Shown here piece after piece: positions 21,238 through 31,274 of a DNA stretch of 64,000 nt (position 1 is its first letter; each line of letters opens with the position of its first letter). The translations under genes were made by a program, and so were the position numbers. This DNA comes from a bacterium (GTDB lineage Bacteria; Bacillota; Bacilli; Lactobacillales; Streptococcaceae): NCBI GenBank assembly GCA_905221455.1, contig CAJNDF010000004.1:1-64000 (forward strand), given 5' to 3'. A model generated the notes under the pieces. That model had not been told where the DNA came from. It made no database searches and saw only the letters and a program-made list of their open reading frames with translations.

Positions 21238-21688
21238 TCTGCGCCCCTTTCTCATCTTCAACTAAGATGTCATCTCTGATTTGCAACGCTTCAAAGTTGT
21301 TGTACAAGTGGTCAATGTAGCCATTGCCACCCAAAGCTTTATAGCTATTGTGCATGTTTTCCACTACATAGAACTCATCCTTGGTAGTAAATCCACGACG
21401 GATAGCCCTACGAATATCACGGTCAAGGCGCATCCTCATGGTTACAAGGTGCGCATCGTCGTGAAGTTTGAGCTTTGCCTGTACTTCGTCAATTTTGGCG
21501 TTGTTCTCGTCAGCAGTAATTTGGACATCTTTGATTTGTTTCTTGACATCATTCAATTCTGAAATGATTTGGTCTGTCTGTTCTTTTGATTTCTTCGGTA
21601 ACTTATAGCTGAACCAAGCTATGATGATTGGCGTAGCCACTGGTAGTACGTTCATGAAGAAATGCTCAACGTGTTGTAAGACGTCCAT
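21227..21688 (-). CDS. Membrane-anchored coiled-coil phage protein, possibly holin-associated
   Basis: The ATG at 21688 (MDVLQHVEHFF) has GGAGG 5 nt upstream. An N-terminal hydrophobic helix (VLPVATPIIIAWFSYKL) is followed by a coiled coil (EQTDQIISELNDVKKQIKDVQITADENNAKIDEVQAKL) and a basic C-terminal domain with RRAIRRGFTTKDEFYVV. Similar genes sit beside lysis genes in streptococcal phages; role unknown. Its end overlaps the start of the next gene by 11 bp. Confidence 0.65.
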   Translation of the reverse strand: MDVLQHVEHFFMNVLPVATPIIIAWFSYKLPKKSKEQTDQIISELNDVKKQIKDVQITADENNAKIDEVQAKLKLHDDAHLVTMRMRLDRDIRRAIRRGFTTKDEFYVVENMHNSYKALGGNGYIDHLYNNFEALQIRDDILVEDEKGAQNGL

Positions 21689-21699
21689 AGGCACCTCCA

Positions 21700-22446
21700 T
21701 TATTGGTTAGGTGTAACTGTTGTAGCAGAAGGTTCCGTTGCTGTAGGAGTTACGGTAGCTGTCGTAGAAACTGCAGCTGCTGGTGCAACATTCGTAGGCT
21801 CATTTTGTTCTTTAGGCTCGTACTTCCATGCTGCGCCTGTTCCGCCCATTTCAAGACGACCGTTGCGAGCAAAGTCGCTGACAGGTTCACCGTTGTAAGT
21901 AAATTCACGGTTCAACTGAACCAAGATACGCTTACCTTCTCCATCCACCTCAACGTGCGCTGGGTCTTCGATAGCAATTAAGTCATTTGCCATATAACGT
22001 TTACCAATTTCTGCAGTTGGAATCAAATCTGCCAAAATTTTGTATGTTGTACCGTAAGGAATAACCTTACCAGTTACCAAAGCTAACACTAAGGCATGGC
22101 TGATTTTACCAAAACGGTCAGCTTCTTCTTTATTCTTCTGAACAGTCTGTTCTGTAGCTGTCTGTTTGACTTCTGTCTCAGCTACTTTCTGCTCAGCCTG
22201 TTCCAATTTAGTCAAAGTCTGCTCTAGTTTCGCTTGAGCAGTAACGATGGCATTTGTCGGGTCAAGTTCTGTGCGAATGAAGTCTAAAACCGCTTGAATC
22301 AGCACTTCTTCATTATCATTCATGCGATTGCCTGGCAATTCAACACGCTCATAGCTGTAGCGCCCAGGTTCTTCTTTCTCAATCGTAACAATTGTGACAT
22401 TCTTTTCCCCTTTTAGGATAGGGTTTCCTGTTAATTTGTAAGTCAT
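21700..22446 (-). CDS. DUF1366-like phage tail-region protein
   Basis: The 248-residue protein begins MTYKLTGNPILKGEKNVTIVTIEKE. It has a long coiled coil (AQAKLEQTLTKLEQAEQKVAETEVKQTATEQTVQKNKEEADR), a compact globular segment, and a low-complexity Thr/Ala/Pro-rich C-terminal tail. This matches the DUF1366 family of streptococcal phages, function unknown. It overlaps the next upstream gene by one base. Confidence 0.7.
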   Translation of the reverse strand: MTYKLTGNPILKGEKNVTIVTIEKEEPGRYSYERVELPGNRMNDNEEVLIQAVLDFIRTELDPTNAIVTAQAKLEQTLTKLEQAEQKVAETEVKQTATEQTVQKNKEEADRFGKISHALVLALVTGKVIPYGTTYKILADLIPTAEIGKRYMANDLIAIEDPAHVEVDGEGKRILVQLNREFTYNGEPVSDFARNGRLEMGGTGAAWKYEPKEQNEPTNVAPAAAVSTTATVTPTATEPSATTVTPNQ

Positions 22447-22649
22447 TAGTTGCTTCCTTTCATTTTTGCTTGTGTTTCTTCAAATAATTCTTTGAGGGTT
22501 GGGTCGTATTCCAGCACTGCCTTAAAGGCCTGTAATTCAGCCAAGGTTAGCGTATAGTATGCTTCTAAATGCGCACGTCCCAATTCGCCCTCAGCCAAGC
22601 GGTTAGCGAGCGACTCAGCGACTAGTTTGTCGATTGTGTGATTATCCAT
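22446..22649 (-). CDS. Small phage protein of the receptor-binding region
   Basis: 67 residues, mostly helical (NRLAEGELGRAHLEAYYTLTLAELQAFKAVLEYDPTLKELFEE). It overlaps the genes on both sides by a few bases, which supports translation. No known domain recognised. Confidence 0.65.
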   Translation of the reverse strand: MDNHTIDKLVAESLANRLAEGELGRAHLEAYYTLTLAELQAFKAVLEYDPTLKELFEETQAKMKGSN

Positions 22650-24111
22650 GTAGTTTCTCCATTTCTTTGATTTTCTGGTCTAGTTCTTGGATTGCTTTCA
22701 GCAAGTAGGGGACGAAAGCGGTATAGTCGATGTGCAGATAGCCATCTGGATTCTCAGGGTCTCGTGAGATAACTTCTGGGACGACGGTCTCAACTTCTTG
22801 AGCAATCAAACCGATTTCTTCGTGTTTCTTGCTTTCTATGAAATCAAATGCGACCAAGTTTAGTCTGTTGATTTTATCCAAGGCTTTCACAGCCGTGTCT
22901 GTGATGTTCTCTTTCAAACGTCTGTCTGAAGATATATCACCCCAATACTTCACACTCCCACTTCCAACTTGGTTCCACCAGACGACCGCATTCTTTCCGC
23001 CTTTGGGATTTTGACCGTTACCGTAAATATCCTCATTTCCCATATCGATTCCGTTTACGAAAATTGGCGATTTTTGAAATTCAGTCCTTCCGTAGAAACT
23101 GGCTGCTGAGGTCTCAGAAAAGTCAACTGTACCGAAAAAGTTAGCTGTATTCTTACAATACATCTGCCCATCTGTATCTACATGCCAAGAGTTCGGTCCT
23201 GCTTGGTTCCAGTTATTTCCCCAATTCGCCCAAAAGGCTGTCTTGGTACCATAACCAGCACCATTTCCCATTCCAACCGAGAATTGGTTGACACCAGAAA
23301 TCCAGCGTCCACCTCCGTTGTCAAACTGACCCAAGGTGAAACCTCCAATTTCACCTTGATAGGCTTGTAGGAAGGTTGAGCTAGACACGACTGATTCAAT
23401 CTTGGTTGTGAAGATTTCCTTAGATGTCAGTTTGTCAATCAAGGCATCCCTAGCGGTCAAGTTTCGAATCAAGGCATCATCTACGCTGATTTTATCGCCA
23501 GTAATCGCACCAGCTTGGATATTTTCGGCAGTGACAGAGCCAGCCGCTAACTTACCAGCAGTGACCGCACCGTCTACCAACATGTCGGACTGTACACGAA
23601 CGTGTGGAGCGATGATGTCAACGCCTCTCGGACTCGTGGAAATAGTAGAGGCTAACTGCTCGCCCGTTAGAGTAGTAGAGCCAATAGTCACACCTTCAGG
23701 AGTAACTTGTACTCTAGCACTGTTAGCAGCGTCTCGCACTTCCTGCCTGATTTCTCTAGCAGTCTGAGCGATGGCGCTCTTGACATTCGTATCAAAGAAC
23801 TGGGTCAGCGCCCCTTGGTTATTCTGCTGGATTTTACCCCAGAGGGTGCTGTTTGGGTCTCTCAATTCCAGTTCGATAGAACGCATATCCTTGAAGAGAC
23901 CAGACAAGGTACGTTGGGTGACGGTAGGCTCCACAAAGCTAGTAGGAAAGTCCCCCTGCTCTAGTTGGATGTCCGTCAGCACCGTATCACCCACACAACC
24001 CATGTGGTGTAGTTTTAGCAGTTCATCTCGTGTCCGTGGTTGAAATACCTTGTAGTACCGTCCGTTGTGCTCCAAAGCAGGCGAACGAACGTTTTGAATG
24101 GTAATGTCCAT
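22642..24111 (-). CDS. Tail fibre/appendage protein with C-terminal S74 intramolecular chaperone
   Basis: The 489-residue protein has a short N-terminal attachment domain. A shaft of repeated short beta units follows (VTAGKLAAGSVTAENIQAGAITGDKISVDDALIRNLTARDALI), then a globular beta region. The C-terminal peptidase S74 domain contains SDRRLKENITD, LNLVAFDF and HEEIGLIAQEVETVVPEVI. In this family the C-terminal chaperone helps trimer folding and then cuts itself off at the conserved Ser-Asp. It likely forms a host-contacting fibre and overlaps the downstream 67-residue gene. Confidence 0.88.
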   Translation of the reverse strand: MDITIQNVRSPALEHNGRYYKVFQPRTRDELLKLHHMGCVGDTVLTDIQLEQGDFPTSFVEPTVTQRTLSGLFKDMRSIELELRDPNSTLWGKIQQNNQGALTQFFDTNVKSAIAQTAREIRQEVRDAANSARVQVTPEGVTIGSTTLTGEQLASTISTSPRGVDIIAPHVRVQSDMLVDGAVTAGKLAAGSVTAENIQAGAITGDKISVDDALIRNLTARDALIDKLTSKEIFTTKIESVVSSSTFLQAYQGEIGGFTLGQFDNGGGRWISGVNQFSVGMGNGAGYGTKTAFWANWGNNWNQAGPNSWHVDTDGQMYCKNTANFFGTVDFSETSAASFYGRTEFQKSPIFVNGIDMGNEDIYGNGQNPKGGKNAVVWWNQVGSGSVKYWGDISSDRRLKENITDTAVKALDKINRLNLVAFDFIESKKHEEIGLIAQEVETVVPEVISRDPENPDGYLHIDYTAFVPYLLKAIQELDQKIKEMEKLHG

Positions 24112-24114
24112 GTG

Positions 24115-24516
24115 TTACCTCATTCTGTCATATAAAACAATATCTTTATAATCATTTCTAAACCAGTTTCGTGTCAAATCAGATAAAGCTTGGCGCTTGC
24201 TTGCTTCATCTACTCCTGCATCTTCATTTTGACCTAGTAAAAACACAAAAGATGGATTAGGTGTTGATAAATTATAGGCATATACTTTGACGAACTTTTC
24301 TTCTATCCTCAAATAGTAATACCCTGAGTTTAATCCTACATATCGGTACGAGAATCGAGTGTAAAAGTCTAAAGTAGCTGACTGATAGTTAATATTTAAT
24401 ATAGTCAATGACAAAGTGTTTACAATTCGAAATCTGTATTTTTTCCAGATTAGCTTATCTCCTATATATCTTTCAACAACTTCCTTGCCACCCACGTAAA
24501 TTCCTTCTCTAGCCAT
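24115..24516 (-). CDS. Phage tail-region protein, function unknown
   Basis: 133 residues beginning MAREGIYVGGKEVVERYIGDKLIWKK, a start seen in phage proteins that cap collagen-like fibres. Tyr- and aromatic-rich beta-type sequence follows. It sits between the collagen-like and S74 proteins, so a receptor-binding role is plausible but not shown. Confidence 0.65.
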   Translation of the reverse strand: MAREGIYVGGKEVVERYIGDKLIWKKYRFRIVNTLSLTILNINYQSATLDFYTRFSYRYVGLNSGYYYLRIEEKFVKVYAYNLSTPNPSFVFLLGQNEDAGVDEASKRQALSDLTRNWFRNDYKDIVLYDRMR

Positions 24517-24524
24517 ACTACCTC

Positions 24525-25316
24525 CTACGAATTACTATAGATGTCATAGATAGTATTACTATCCTTGTTAGGAATCGCGTCATATTGAGACCTTGTTCCA
24601 GCCCAATATTTCATTGGTTGCCCACCATTTTGATTGATGATGTTTTGCCCAGGCGCTCCGTCCGCACCTCTGGGGCCTGCTGGTCCTGCTGGACCCGTTG
24701 CACCATTCGCCCCTCTTGCACCGTCACTGACATTATCAAGACGTGTGCTAGCAGCTGCTTTAATACCATTGTGCGTTACAACGATGTAGACCTCAAACCA
24801 GCCTCCTGAACGTTGAGAGGCGTTCCACTGAGCGAACTTCCCATTTGCGTCAGGCGTTTGGTTTGGCAAGCTTTGCCAGTTGTTGTTTCCAAAACCTCTG
24901 TAGTAATAATCAACAGTATAGCCACTGGTTAGCCGTGTTCCGTCATAGTAGACATCTGCAATCAAGTTTAATTGGCTAGTCGCGCCGTTTCGATAAGACC
25001 CTTCGATACGTACATTCGCATTTAAGCTATGACCATTCTCGCCACGCAAGCCCTCTCTCTGTTGGCTTGTCAGGTTCTCGAATCGCATAACACCGTCCGC
25101 ACCTCGTGGTCCTGTTTCCCCACGTTCTCCACGGTCACCTTTAGGTCCTGTTAGATACTGTAAAGCTGAGAAACGGTCAGTACCGTTTCCGACCTTGACC
25201 TTACCTGTATCGCTCTCAACACCTAACTCGCCATCAAGCAAGACCAGAGTGCTACTTGCCCAATCACTCGCTGACATACGCTTGTGTTGTACCCTCACTG
25301 GGATTGTCTCTGTCAT
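24525..25316 (-). CDS. Collagen-like tail fibre protein
   Basis: 263 residues. The N-terminal domain (IPVRVQHKRMSASDWASSTLVLLDGELGVESDTGKVKVGNG) is the usual phage fibre attachment motif. It is followed by a Gly-X-Y tract (GPKGDRGERGETGPRGADG), a globular beta domain, a second tract (GARGANGATGPAGPAGPRG) and a short tip ending in DSNTIYDIYSNS. This suggests a trimeric fibre. The start overlaps the end of tal by 4 bp. Confidence 0.85.
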   Translation of the reverse strand: MTETIPVRVQHKRMSASDWASSTLVLLDGELGVESDTGKVKVGNGTDRFSALQYLTGPKGDRGERGETGPRGADGVMRFENLTSQQREGLRGENGHSLNANVRIEGSYRNGATSQLNLIADVYYDGTRLTSGYTVDYYYRGFGNNNWQSLPNQTPDANGKFAQWNASQRSGGWFEVYIVVTHNGIKAAASTRLDNVSDGARGANGATGPAGPAGPRGADGAPGQNIINQNGGQPMKYWAGTRSQYDAIPNKDSNTIYDIYSNS

Positions 25317-27118
25317 GTTCTACCTCCATCAAAAATAAAAGTTGGACTCTCGTTCCAACTTCCCTCAAATCTTGCATTCTGCCCGTCAGCTACCGTCTTA
25401 TAGACTGGCGCTAGTTCAATCCGTCTTGTCTGATTGTCAACCGTCACAGACTGCTCTACATTCTGATACCAGTCGCCTGAGAAAGTCAGACGATAGGCAC
25501 CATAGTAGACTGCCAAGACCTTCTCTTCTTTCTGGACAAGGTCTTTATCTATCGCTGGCATGACCGAATTAGCAGGCATGAGATGAACGTGACCACCGTA
25601 AAACGGTGTCTTGTTCACAACCACAGTCACATCTGCCTTTCCGTAAGGTGTACAGGTTGCTGACCAGCTGATGACGTACTGCTTACCAACCTCAAAGCCG
25701 TCGCCATTGTGACCGACTTCTACGAAATCCGTGCCGTAACTGATTTTCTTGGCCGTGCCACCGTTCAAACGGTTCTTATTGTACTGAGTAGTGCCGTCAC
25801 CGCCAATCAAGCTAGCATTGACCCTTGCAGTTTCGCTGACCTGTTCTAATTTCTTGCTGAGTTCAGCGATTGAGTCAGTGCCACTCATGAGTTCCTCACG
25901 GATGCGTTTCACGAACTCAGGACGCTCTTTCTCTATTTCCTCGTGGATCTTGGCGCCCATTTCCTCAGCTTTAGCCTTGTACTGCTCGATGGCATCCGTG
26001 ATAGCTTTCTCACGCTTGGCAAACTCAGCGTCAAAAGCACGGTCAGCGTTGGCGATTTCCTTTTTTAAACGTTCTTCAAAAATCTTATGCAGATTTCTGC
26101 TTTCATTCAAAACGGCATCGTTTACAATTCCACCAATCGCATTAGCCAAACTAGACTGGAATGTCCCAAAACCAATTGATTTCAAGCGTTTTGCCATTGG
26201 CGAATAGGTATATTTGGTGATTTTCTTACGAACGTCAAGACCATACCATTCATGGTAGATACTGACCACATCGAACATCCGAACTGCAACATCACTCTGG
26301 CCGACAACCGAGATTTCAAGGTTATCTTCCAGCATATCGCACATACTCGTCCGAAAATACTGCTTACCGTATTCAATCAAGCTGGCTTGGTCTTTGACGT
26401 TCTGGTCATTTACCTCAACAACAGCTTCATAGATTTGGCTATATTTTCCGAGCAAGGGGCTATCAATCACCACCACATAGTCGACATCAGGCGCCTTCTC
26501 TCCCTCGCCCTTAACAGTTGTTTTAAAGGTTATCCGAGTTTTCAGGGATTTGGTAGAGGTCTTATGCTGGTAGCTAGACAGGTTTTTCTTGTACATGAAA
26601 AGCGATTCATTCTCTGAACCGCCATTTTTTAACAAGCGTAAATTGTAGCCATTCCGCACCATATCTCCGCCCCATTGACCAAGGATAGAGTGCTTGTCTT
26701 TGGCCAAGACCTCCATAGCATTCTTATCCTTGATGTTAAGCGTATGCCTATCATCAATGTCCGAGAAAAAAGAGAAAGGATTGGCTCTGGTAATGCTACC
26801 AGCCAATGCGCTCAGTGCCCTTGTACCACTGACACGATCAACATCGATAGAGCTGACGATGTAGTTATTTAACAAGCTGATAACCTGATTAGCATAGACT
26901 TGGATATATCCTTGTTGCTTTTCAACCTCAAAAATATAAAAATCCTGCTCACCATGCAGGTCATCTGCAGTCAAGAAAGTTTCCTCTTTCAGTAATTCCC
27001 ACTTGGGATCCGATGTAGGAAAACGAAAGGTCAGTTGATAGGTATTATTTCGCTCCTGAACAATTTCATCGTTGTAAGCCTCATTTAAAGGCGTATTGCC
27101 CTCTGTAAGATAAATCAT
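25313..27118 (-). CDS. Tail-associated baseplate hub protein (Tal/gp18-like)
   Basis: I set the start at the ATG 27118 (MIYLTEGNTPLNEAYNDEIVQERNN), which has GGAGG 8 nt upstream and overlaps the Dit stop as ATGA. The first about 380 residues match the phage minor structural protein/Tal N-terminal hub (LTFRFPTSDPKWELL, CDMLEDNLEISVVGQSDVAVRMFDVVSIY). A coiled coil (KRIREELMSGTDSIAELSKKLEQVSETA) and a C-terminal beta domain follow. It closes the tail tube and carries the fibres. No lysozyme or NlpC/P60 domain is visible. Confidence 0.85.
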   Translation of the reverse strand: MIYLTEGNTPLNEAYNDEIVQERNNTYQLTFRFPTSDPKWELLKEETFLTADDLHGEQDFYIFEVEKQQGYIQVYANQVISLLNNYIVSSIDVDRVSGTRALSALAGSITRANPFSFFSDIDDRHTLNIKDKNAMEVLAKDKHSILGQWGGDMVRNGYNLRLLKNGGSENESLFMYKKNLSSYQHKTSTKSLKTRITFKTTVKGEGEKAPDVDYVVVIDSPLLGKYSQIYEAVVEVNDQNVKDQASLIEYGKQYFRTSMCDMLEDNLEISVVGQSDVAVRMFDVVSIYHEWYGLDVRKKITKYTYSPMAKRLKSIGFGTFQSSLANAIGGIVNDAVLNESRNLHKIFEERLKKEIANADRAFDAEFAKREKAITDAIEQYKAKAEEMGAKIHEEIEKERPEFVKRIREELMSGTDSIAELSKKLEQVSETARVNASLIGGDGTTQYNKNRLNGGTAKKISYGTDFVEVGHNGDGFEVGKQYVISWSATCTPYGKADVTVVVNKTPFYGGHVHLMPANSVMPAIDKDLVQKEEKVLAVYYGAYRLTFSGDWYQNVEQSVTVDNQTRRIELAPVYKTVADGQNARFEGSWNESPTFIFDGGRT

Positions 27119-27813
27119 AAGATATACCTCCAATTTGGCCGAACTGTTACCTTACGAACCGCGCCAGTGAAGACCAGACCGTTATTCCCTATTGCCAATT
27201 CAAAGAATCCTCCACGCTTCCGTAAAGTATTTTGAACAGCACCATCTGCATTGTAGATATTTTGTTTCTTATGTCTACAATCAATGGTCACTTTTCGTCT
27301 AATCGTCAAGTGCATGGTTGTCCGTCCAATCGTCAAGGAGATATCACCATCCCCTTCAATCTCAATCACAGGCTCGCTATAAATAGAGCCTGGATTGTTG
27401 ATATTGCCACTGGCGGTAAAGACAAGAGGAACAACACTTTTCTGATAGCGGAAAGGTTGCATACTCAACTTGATTTCTAATTTCCAACCGTGCATACCTT
27501 GAGGTTTGTATTTTGCACTAATAAAATCAGCATAAAATAAAGAGCCTAGCTGATAGCTAAACTCTAGCGTATTGTCATTTGGTTGGAATCTCTCAACGAT
27601 TTTGGACGGGTCTACCGTCCTTGGTAGGTAAAATGCAAATGTTCGTTCATAACTCTCATAAGCGCCATCCAAGACACGGTAATTCCCATTAACCCCAAAC
27701 AGGGTAGCTGTTTCTGAAACTTTAGGTTTAGCAGCCTCCACCTCGCCAAAATCAGTCACGACACAGTTAGGAATGGTTGAAGTATTGAAACCATTTATAA
27801 TCATGTATTCCAT
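27115..27813 (-). CDS. Distal tail protein (Dit)
   Basis: The 232-residue protein has the Dit pattern: INGFNTSTIPNCVVTDFGEVEAAKPKV at the N-terminus, then LEFSYQLGSLFYADFISAKYKPQGMHGWKLEIKLSMQPFRY, and a C-terminal galectin-like half. It forms the hexameric ring between tail tube and Tal. Position between tape measure and Tal agrees. Confidence 0.88.
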   Translation of the reverse strand: MEYMIINGFNTSTIPNCVVTDFGEVEAAKPKVSETATLFGVNGNYRVLDGAYESYERTFAFYLPRTVDPSKIVERFQPNDNTLEFSYQLGSLFYADFISAKYKPQGMHGWKLEIKLSMQPFRYQKSVVPLVFTASGNINNPGSIYSEPVIEIEGDGDISLTIGRTTMHLTIRRKVTIDCRHKKQNIYNADGAVQNTLRKRGGFFELAIGNNGLVFTGAVRKVTVRPNWRYIL

Positions 27814-30596
27814 TAAATTCCCTCCCTAGCGTAGATTGCCCCTTGGCGTTGGTAGACGCTCATTGAAATTTTATCAGCGTCCAGGTAAGTATCTGACGGC
27901 TTTTCAAGGATAGCAGTAAGGATCTTCTCCATACTTGCTCTCAGAATCGCTATCTCAGACACGGTTTGACTGTCTTTTGCCTCGATTTGAGCACTTGGCA
28001 TGGCCAAGCTTGCTTCAAGATTCTTGGCAATAGTCGGTGTTCCACTCAAACCAAAATCATCATTTAAAAATGCGTTTGAGATTTCGCCAGCCATGCCACC
28101 GACCGATTTCTTAACATCTTTGAAACGGTCTTGCAACCCTCTATTCAAACCTTGCATAATCGCATTACCAGCAGGAATCAAGAGCTTGCGGTCATACTCA
28201 ATCGGACCTTTATGGTCAGCAATCCAACCAGCAATACCACCAACGAAGTCAGTTACTGCACTCCAAGCAGATTTCAAACCATTTAAAAAGCCATCAAGGA
28301 TAGCCTTACCTGCCTCCCAAAGGTCAATGTTTTTGATTCCATCGAATATGCTTGTAACCTTATCAACAAGATCACGAACACCTTGTTTCATGCTTTCCCA
28401 AGCATTTTTAGCTCCTTGTACAAGTCCATCAATCAGGCCTAAGACCGTTGATTTCAACCCTTCCCATGCATTACTTGCGACAGTTTTGATCGTGCTCCAG
28501 ATATTAGATAATATCTGAGCAAAACCATCAAAGATAGCCTTACCTGCAGCAGACAACCCTTTCCAGATGGCTTCACCAACACCTTTTATAGCATTCCAAG
28601 CGGTGTCCCAGTCACCATTGATGATAGCCATGACTGCTTTTATAATACCACCAATAACATCCATAGCCGTCTGAATAGCAATCTTGATTAATTCCCAAAC
28701 CGTCTTCACAACCGTACAGATATTGTTCCAAGTCCCTTCAATGAAAGGAGCAAGGATATTCATTGCGGTTTCAATAATGGATTGAATAATCGGCATGACC
28801 GTTTGAATAACTGTCTGGATAGCATTCCAGACGGTTGTGAACGTCTGTTGAATCAAGCCTTGATTTTCAGTCCACCATAAGGAAATACCGTCCCAAACAG
28901 ACCTAATAAAATCAACAACTGCTTGGATAATTGGAGCAACAACAGCCATCATATTGTTCCAGACGGTTGTAGCCGTTTCAACAATACCATTCCAAACACT
29001 AGACAATGTTGAACTAATAGACTGCCAAGCACTAGACAACCAATCCATGAAGCCTTGCCAAATTTGTCTACCTGTTTCAGTTTGAGTGAAGAACCAAGCC
29101 AAGGCGGCAACTGCAGCTGCAATCCAACCAATCAAAGGTATAGATGATATTGCTGCCGTTATACTTGTAGCAAACGTTGTTATTGCCGTCTTTGCAATTC
29201 CAAGAACTCCACTTATTCCGCCTAAACCTTGTAAAAAGTTTGCAAATTTCACTACTGGTAAACCAACACCAAGTGCAACTACCGCTGTCTTCAGTAAATC
29301 AGCTGCTAATTTATTTTCTTTGAAAAAGCTAGTGATTTCTTTTAGGATAGATGAACCAGTTCTCAATGCTGAACTCAAAATTTCAAAAGCAGTTCCAAGA
29401 AGATTGACTCCCTGCTCACCACCCTGAATTCCTAAGAGATCGCCTACAAAATCAGCTACGATGCTACCAACATTACCGATAACTGAACCGATATTCTCGA
29501 ATGTTGTTCGGATATTCTCTGCAATATTGACAATTTGGGTTGCCGCTTCATCACTAAATCCAATGGTGTTTAGGATATCTATATTTCCTTGCCTATCCAT
29601 AGACCCGAAAATCATATCGAAAAAGGTATCGAAAATTCCTGTTACATGCGCAATCTGTTCAAAGACTGCATTTCCAAAAGCTTCTCCAAAAAGCTGAGAA
29701 GCTAAAGAGCTCAAGCCCTCCGTAAGTACTACTCCTAAACCTGATAGGATATTTCCTATCATTGGGAAGAAGTTAGCAAAAAGGAAAGTTCTTGTAGTCT
29801 CTAGTAAAGACTGCAAGGCTGGCGTTACGTTTTCGCCAATTGCTATCTTACCTAAAACGTTTTGAGCTGCGGCCTTCATGGATTCAAAGGAACCTGTGAA
29901 AGTTGTTGCTGCCTCTCTCGCTGTCGTACCAGTGATATCCAAATTCTCTTGGATAGCATGAATGGCGCTATAAACGTCTGATAGATTATTGATGTCGTAT
30001 TTAACACCTGTCAACTTTTCTGCGTCAGCCAAAAGCCGTTGCATTTCTTGTTTTGTACCACCATAACCCAATTTAAGGTTATCTAGCATCGTATAATTCT
30101 GCTTGGCAAAACCTTGATAAGCTAGCTGGATGCTTTCCATAGATGTTCCCATCTTATTGGCATTATCCGACATATCAATCATGGCCATGTTTGCCGTTTC
30201 TGCTGCTTTATCTGTATCTCCACCAAGAGATTGCAATAAGCTTGCTGAGAAACCTGTAACATTTTCCATATAGGCATTAGCTGAGAGACCTGTTGTCTTA
30301 TAGGCCTCATTCGCAAAGCCTTTGACCTTATCAGCTGAGTCTTTAAATAGGGTTTCGATACCACCAAGCGATTGTTGAAGTGCTGCCCCTTCGTTTATCG
30401 ATGCTCCAATGGCCTTACCAATTCCAGCAGCAGCAATAATTCCTGAAACAGCGCCCATCATTTTAGATCCGAGGGATTCGCCTGCGCTAACGCCAGCTGA
30501 GGCAACTTCACCACCCATTTCCTTTTGAATCATGCCACTAATGCCCTTGGCAGATGGAATGATTTGAACGTAGGCTTTTCCTAATTCAGTCGCCAC
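27813..30596 (-). CDS. Tape measure protein
   Basis: 927 residues beginning [27 protein letters not shown], with long Ala/Gly-rich helices and the tape-measure core ([85 protein letters not shown]). Hydrophobic segments (about 480-520) and Trp-rich amphipathic repeats ([28 protein letters not shown]) fill the centre. It sets tail length; by the usual 0.15 nm per residue the tail would be about 140 nm. It lies directly after the frameshifted chaperone genes. Confidence 0.95.
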   Translation of the reverse strand: MATELGKAYVQIIPSAKGISGMIQKEMGGEVASAGVSAGESLGSKMMGAVSGIIAAAGIGKAIGASINEGAALQQSLGGIETLFKDSADKVKGFANEAYKTTGLSANAYMENVTGFSASLLQSLGGDTDKAAETANMAMIDMSDNANKMGTSMESIQLAYQGFAKQNYTMLDNLKLGYGGTKQEMQRLLADAEKLTGVKYDINNLSDVYSAIHAIQENLDITGTTAREAATTFTGSFESMKAAAQNVLGKIAIGENVTPALQSLLETTRTFLFANFFPMIGNILSGLGVVLTEGLSSLASQLFGEAFGNAVFEQIAHVTGIFDTFFDMIFGSMDRQGNIDILNTIGFSDEAATQIVNIAENIRTTFENIGSVIGNVGSIVADFVGDLLGIQGGEQGVNLLGTAFEILSSALRTGSSILKEITSFFKENKLAADLLKTAVVALGVGLPVVKFANFLQGLGGISGVLGIAKTAITTFATSITAAISSIPLIGWIAAAVAALAWFFTQTETGRQIWQGFMDWLSSAWQSISSTLSSVWNGIVETATTVWNNMMAVVAPIIQAVVDFIRSVWDGISLWWTENQGLIQQTFTTVWNAIQTVIQTVMPIIQSIIETAMNILAPFIEGTWNNICTVVKTVWELIKIAIQTAMDVIGGIIKAVMAIINGDWDTAWNAIKGVGEAIWKGLSAAGKAIFDGFAQILSNIWSTIKTVASNAWEGLKSTVLGLIDGLVQGAKNAWESMKQGVRDLVDKVTSIFDGIKNIDLWEAGKAILDGFLNGLKSAWSAVTDFVGGIAGWIADHKGPIEYDRKLLIPAGNAIMQGLNRGLQDRFKDVKKSVGGMAGEISNAFLNDDFGLSGTPTIAKNLEASLAMPSAQIEAKDSQTVSEIAILRASMEKILTAILEKPSDTYLDADKISMSVYQRQGAIYAREGI

Positions 30597-30982
30597 TATT
30601 CCTCACCTCCTGTTTTCGCAAGTAAAGCCTTGCGATAGTTTTCAAAGTCCTCACCAGATTCAAAGACGAGATAATCCCTTTCATCTCTCTCTTCTTTGTT
30701 ATTCTTTGTAAGCATTCCAGCAATTGATGCAGGACGATTAACACCCTTTTGCCCATCCTTAGTTTGCAACCACAAAGAAATCGAAAGTCTGTCTACGATA
30801 TTTGCGAGTAAAGTAATTTCGAGAGAGACAATTTGGTCAGACATCATCTGCTTTATCCGCGAATCATCACGCAAACCATACGCAAAAACAGCCGCCTGAT
30901 TTAAAGGTAGCTGTTTGTAGTCGTATATTTGGTAGGTTTCCGCTAAATCACAGGTAAGGGCATCTTCGTCCAAATTGATCAT
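30596..30982 (-). CDS. Tail assembly chaperone, T part (expressed as -1 frameshift extension)
   Basis: This frame gives 128 residues from the ATG at 30982 but is open upstream to the slippery site at 31000. It is thus best read as the C-terminal part of a gpGT-like fusion (about 224 residues). It resembles DUF5361-type phage proteins ([33 protein letters not shown]). It lies immediately before the tape measure gene. Confidence 0.85.
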   Translation of the reverse strand: MINLDEDALTCDLAETYQIYDYKQLPLNQAAVFAYGLRDDSRIKQMMSDQIVSLEITLLANIVDRLSISLWLQTKDGQKGVNRPASIAGMLTKNNKEERDERDYLVFESGEDFENYRKALLAKTGGEE

Positions 30983-30993
30983 CTGAGCAAGGA

Positions 30994-31269
30994 CTAGGAT
31001 TTTTTTAAGCCATTAACTGATTCAAAAACACTCTTGATTTCATCTGCCATTTTATCATTTGGCACAATGCCATCTTCTTCTCTTAGGTGGTCTTTAAAAG
31101 CCTTGGCTTGCTCATCTCCGAACAGAAGTTTTACAACTTTAGGAAAGACTTGACCTTGTCCTTCGTCAACTTCGCCAATCAATTCCAACAATTCATAGTT
31201 GTTTAAACGACGCTCAGAAATTTCGAATTTAAAGCCTGACTTCGTTTCCCCTTTAAATGTTTTACTCAT
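30994..31269 (-). CDS. Tail assembly chaperone, G part
   Basis: 91 residues beginning MSKTFKGETKSGFKFEISERRLNNYELLELIGEV, the usual gpG-like start in siphophages of Firmicutes. It ends GLKKS at a TAG. The last codons contain the slippery A7 run that allows passage into the next frame. Confidence 0.88.
   Translation of the reverse strand: MSKTFKGETKSGFKFEISERRLNNYELLELIGEVDEGQGQVFPKVVKLLFGDEQAKAFKDHLREEDGIVPNDKMADEIKSVFESVNGLKKS
31000..31006 (-). other. Programmed -1 frameshift site A_AAA_AAA
   Basis: The zero frame reads GGC TTA AAA AAA TCC TAG. Slipping back one base gives AAA ATC CTA GTC CTT GCT CAG ATG and runs straight into the downstream chaperone frame with no stop. Lambda-type tail chaperones use this arrangement. 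Confidence 0.85.
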
Positions 31270-31274
31270 TTACT

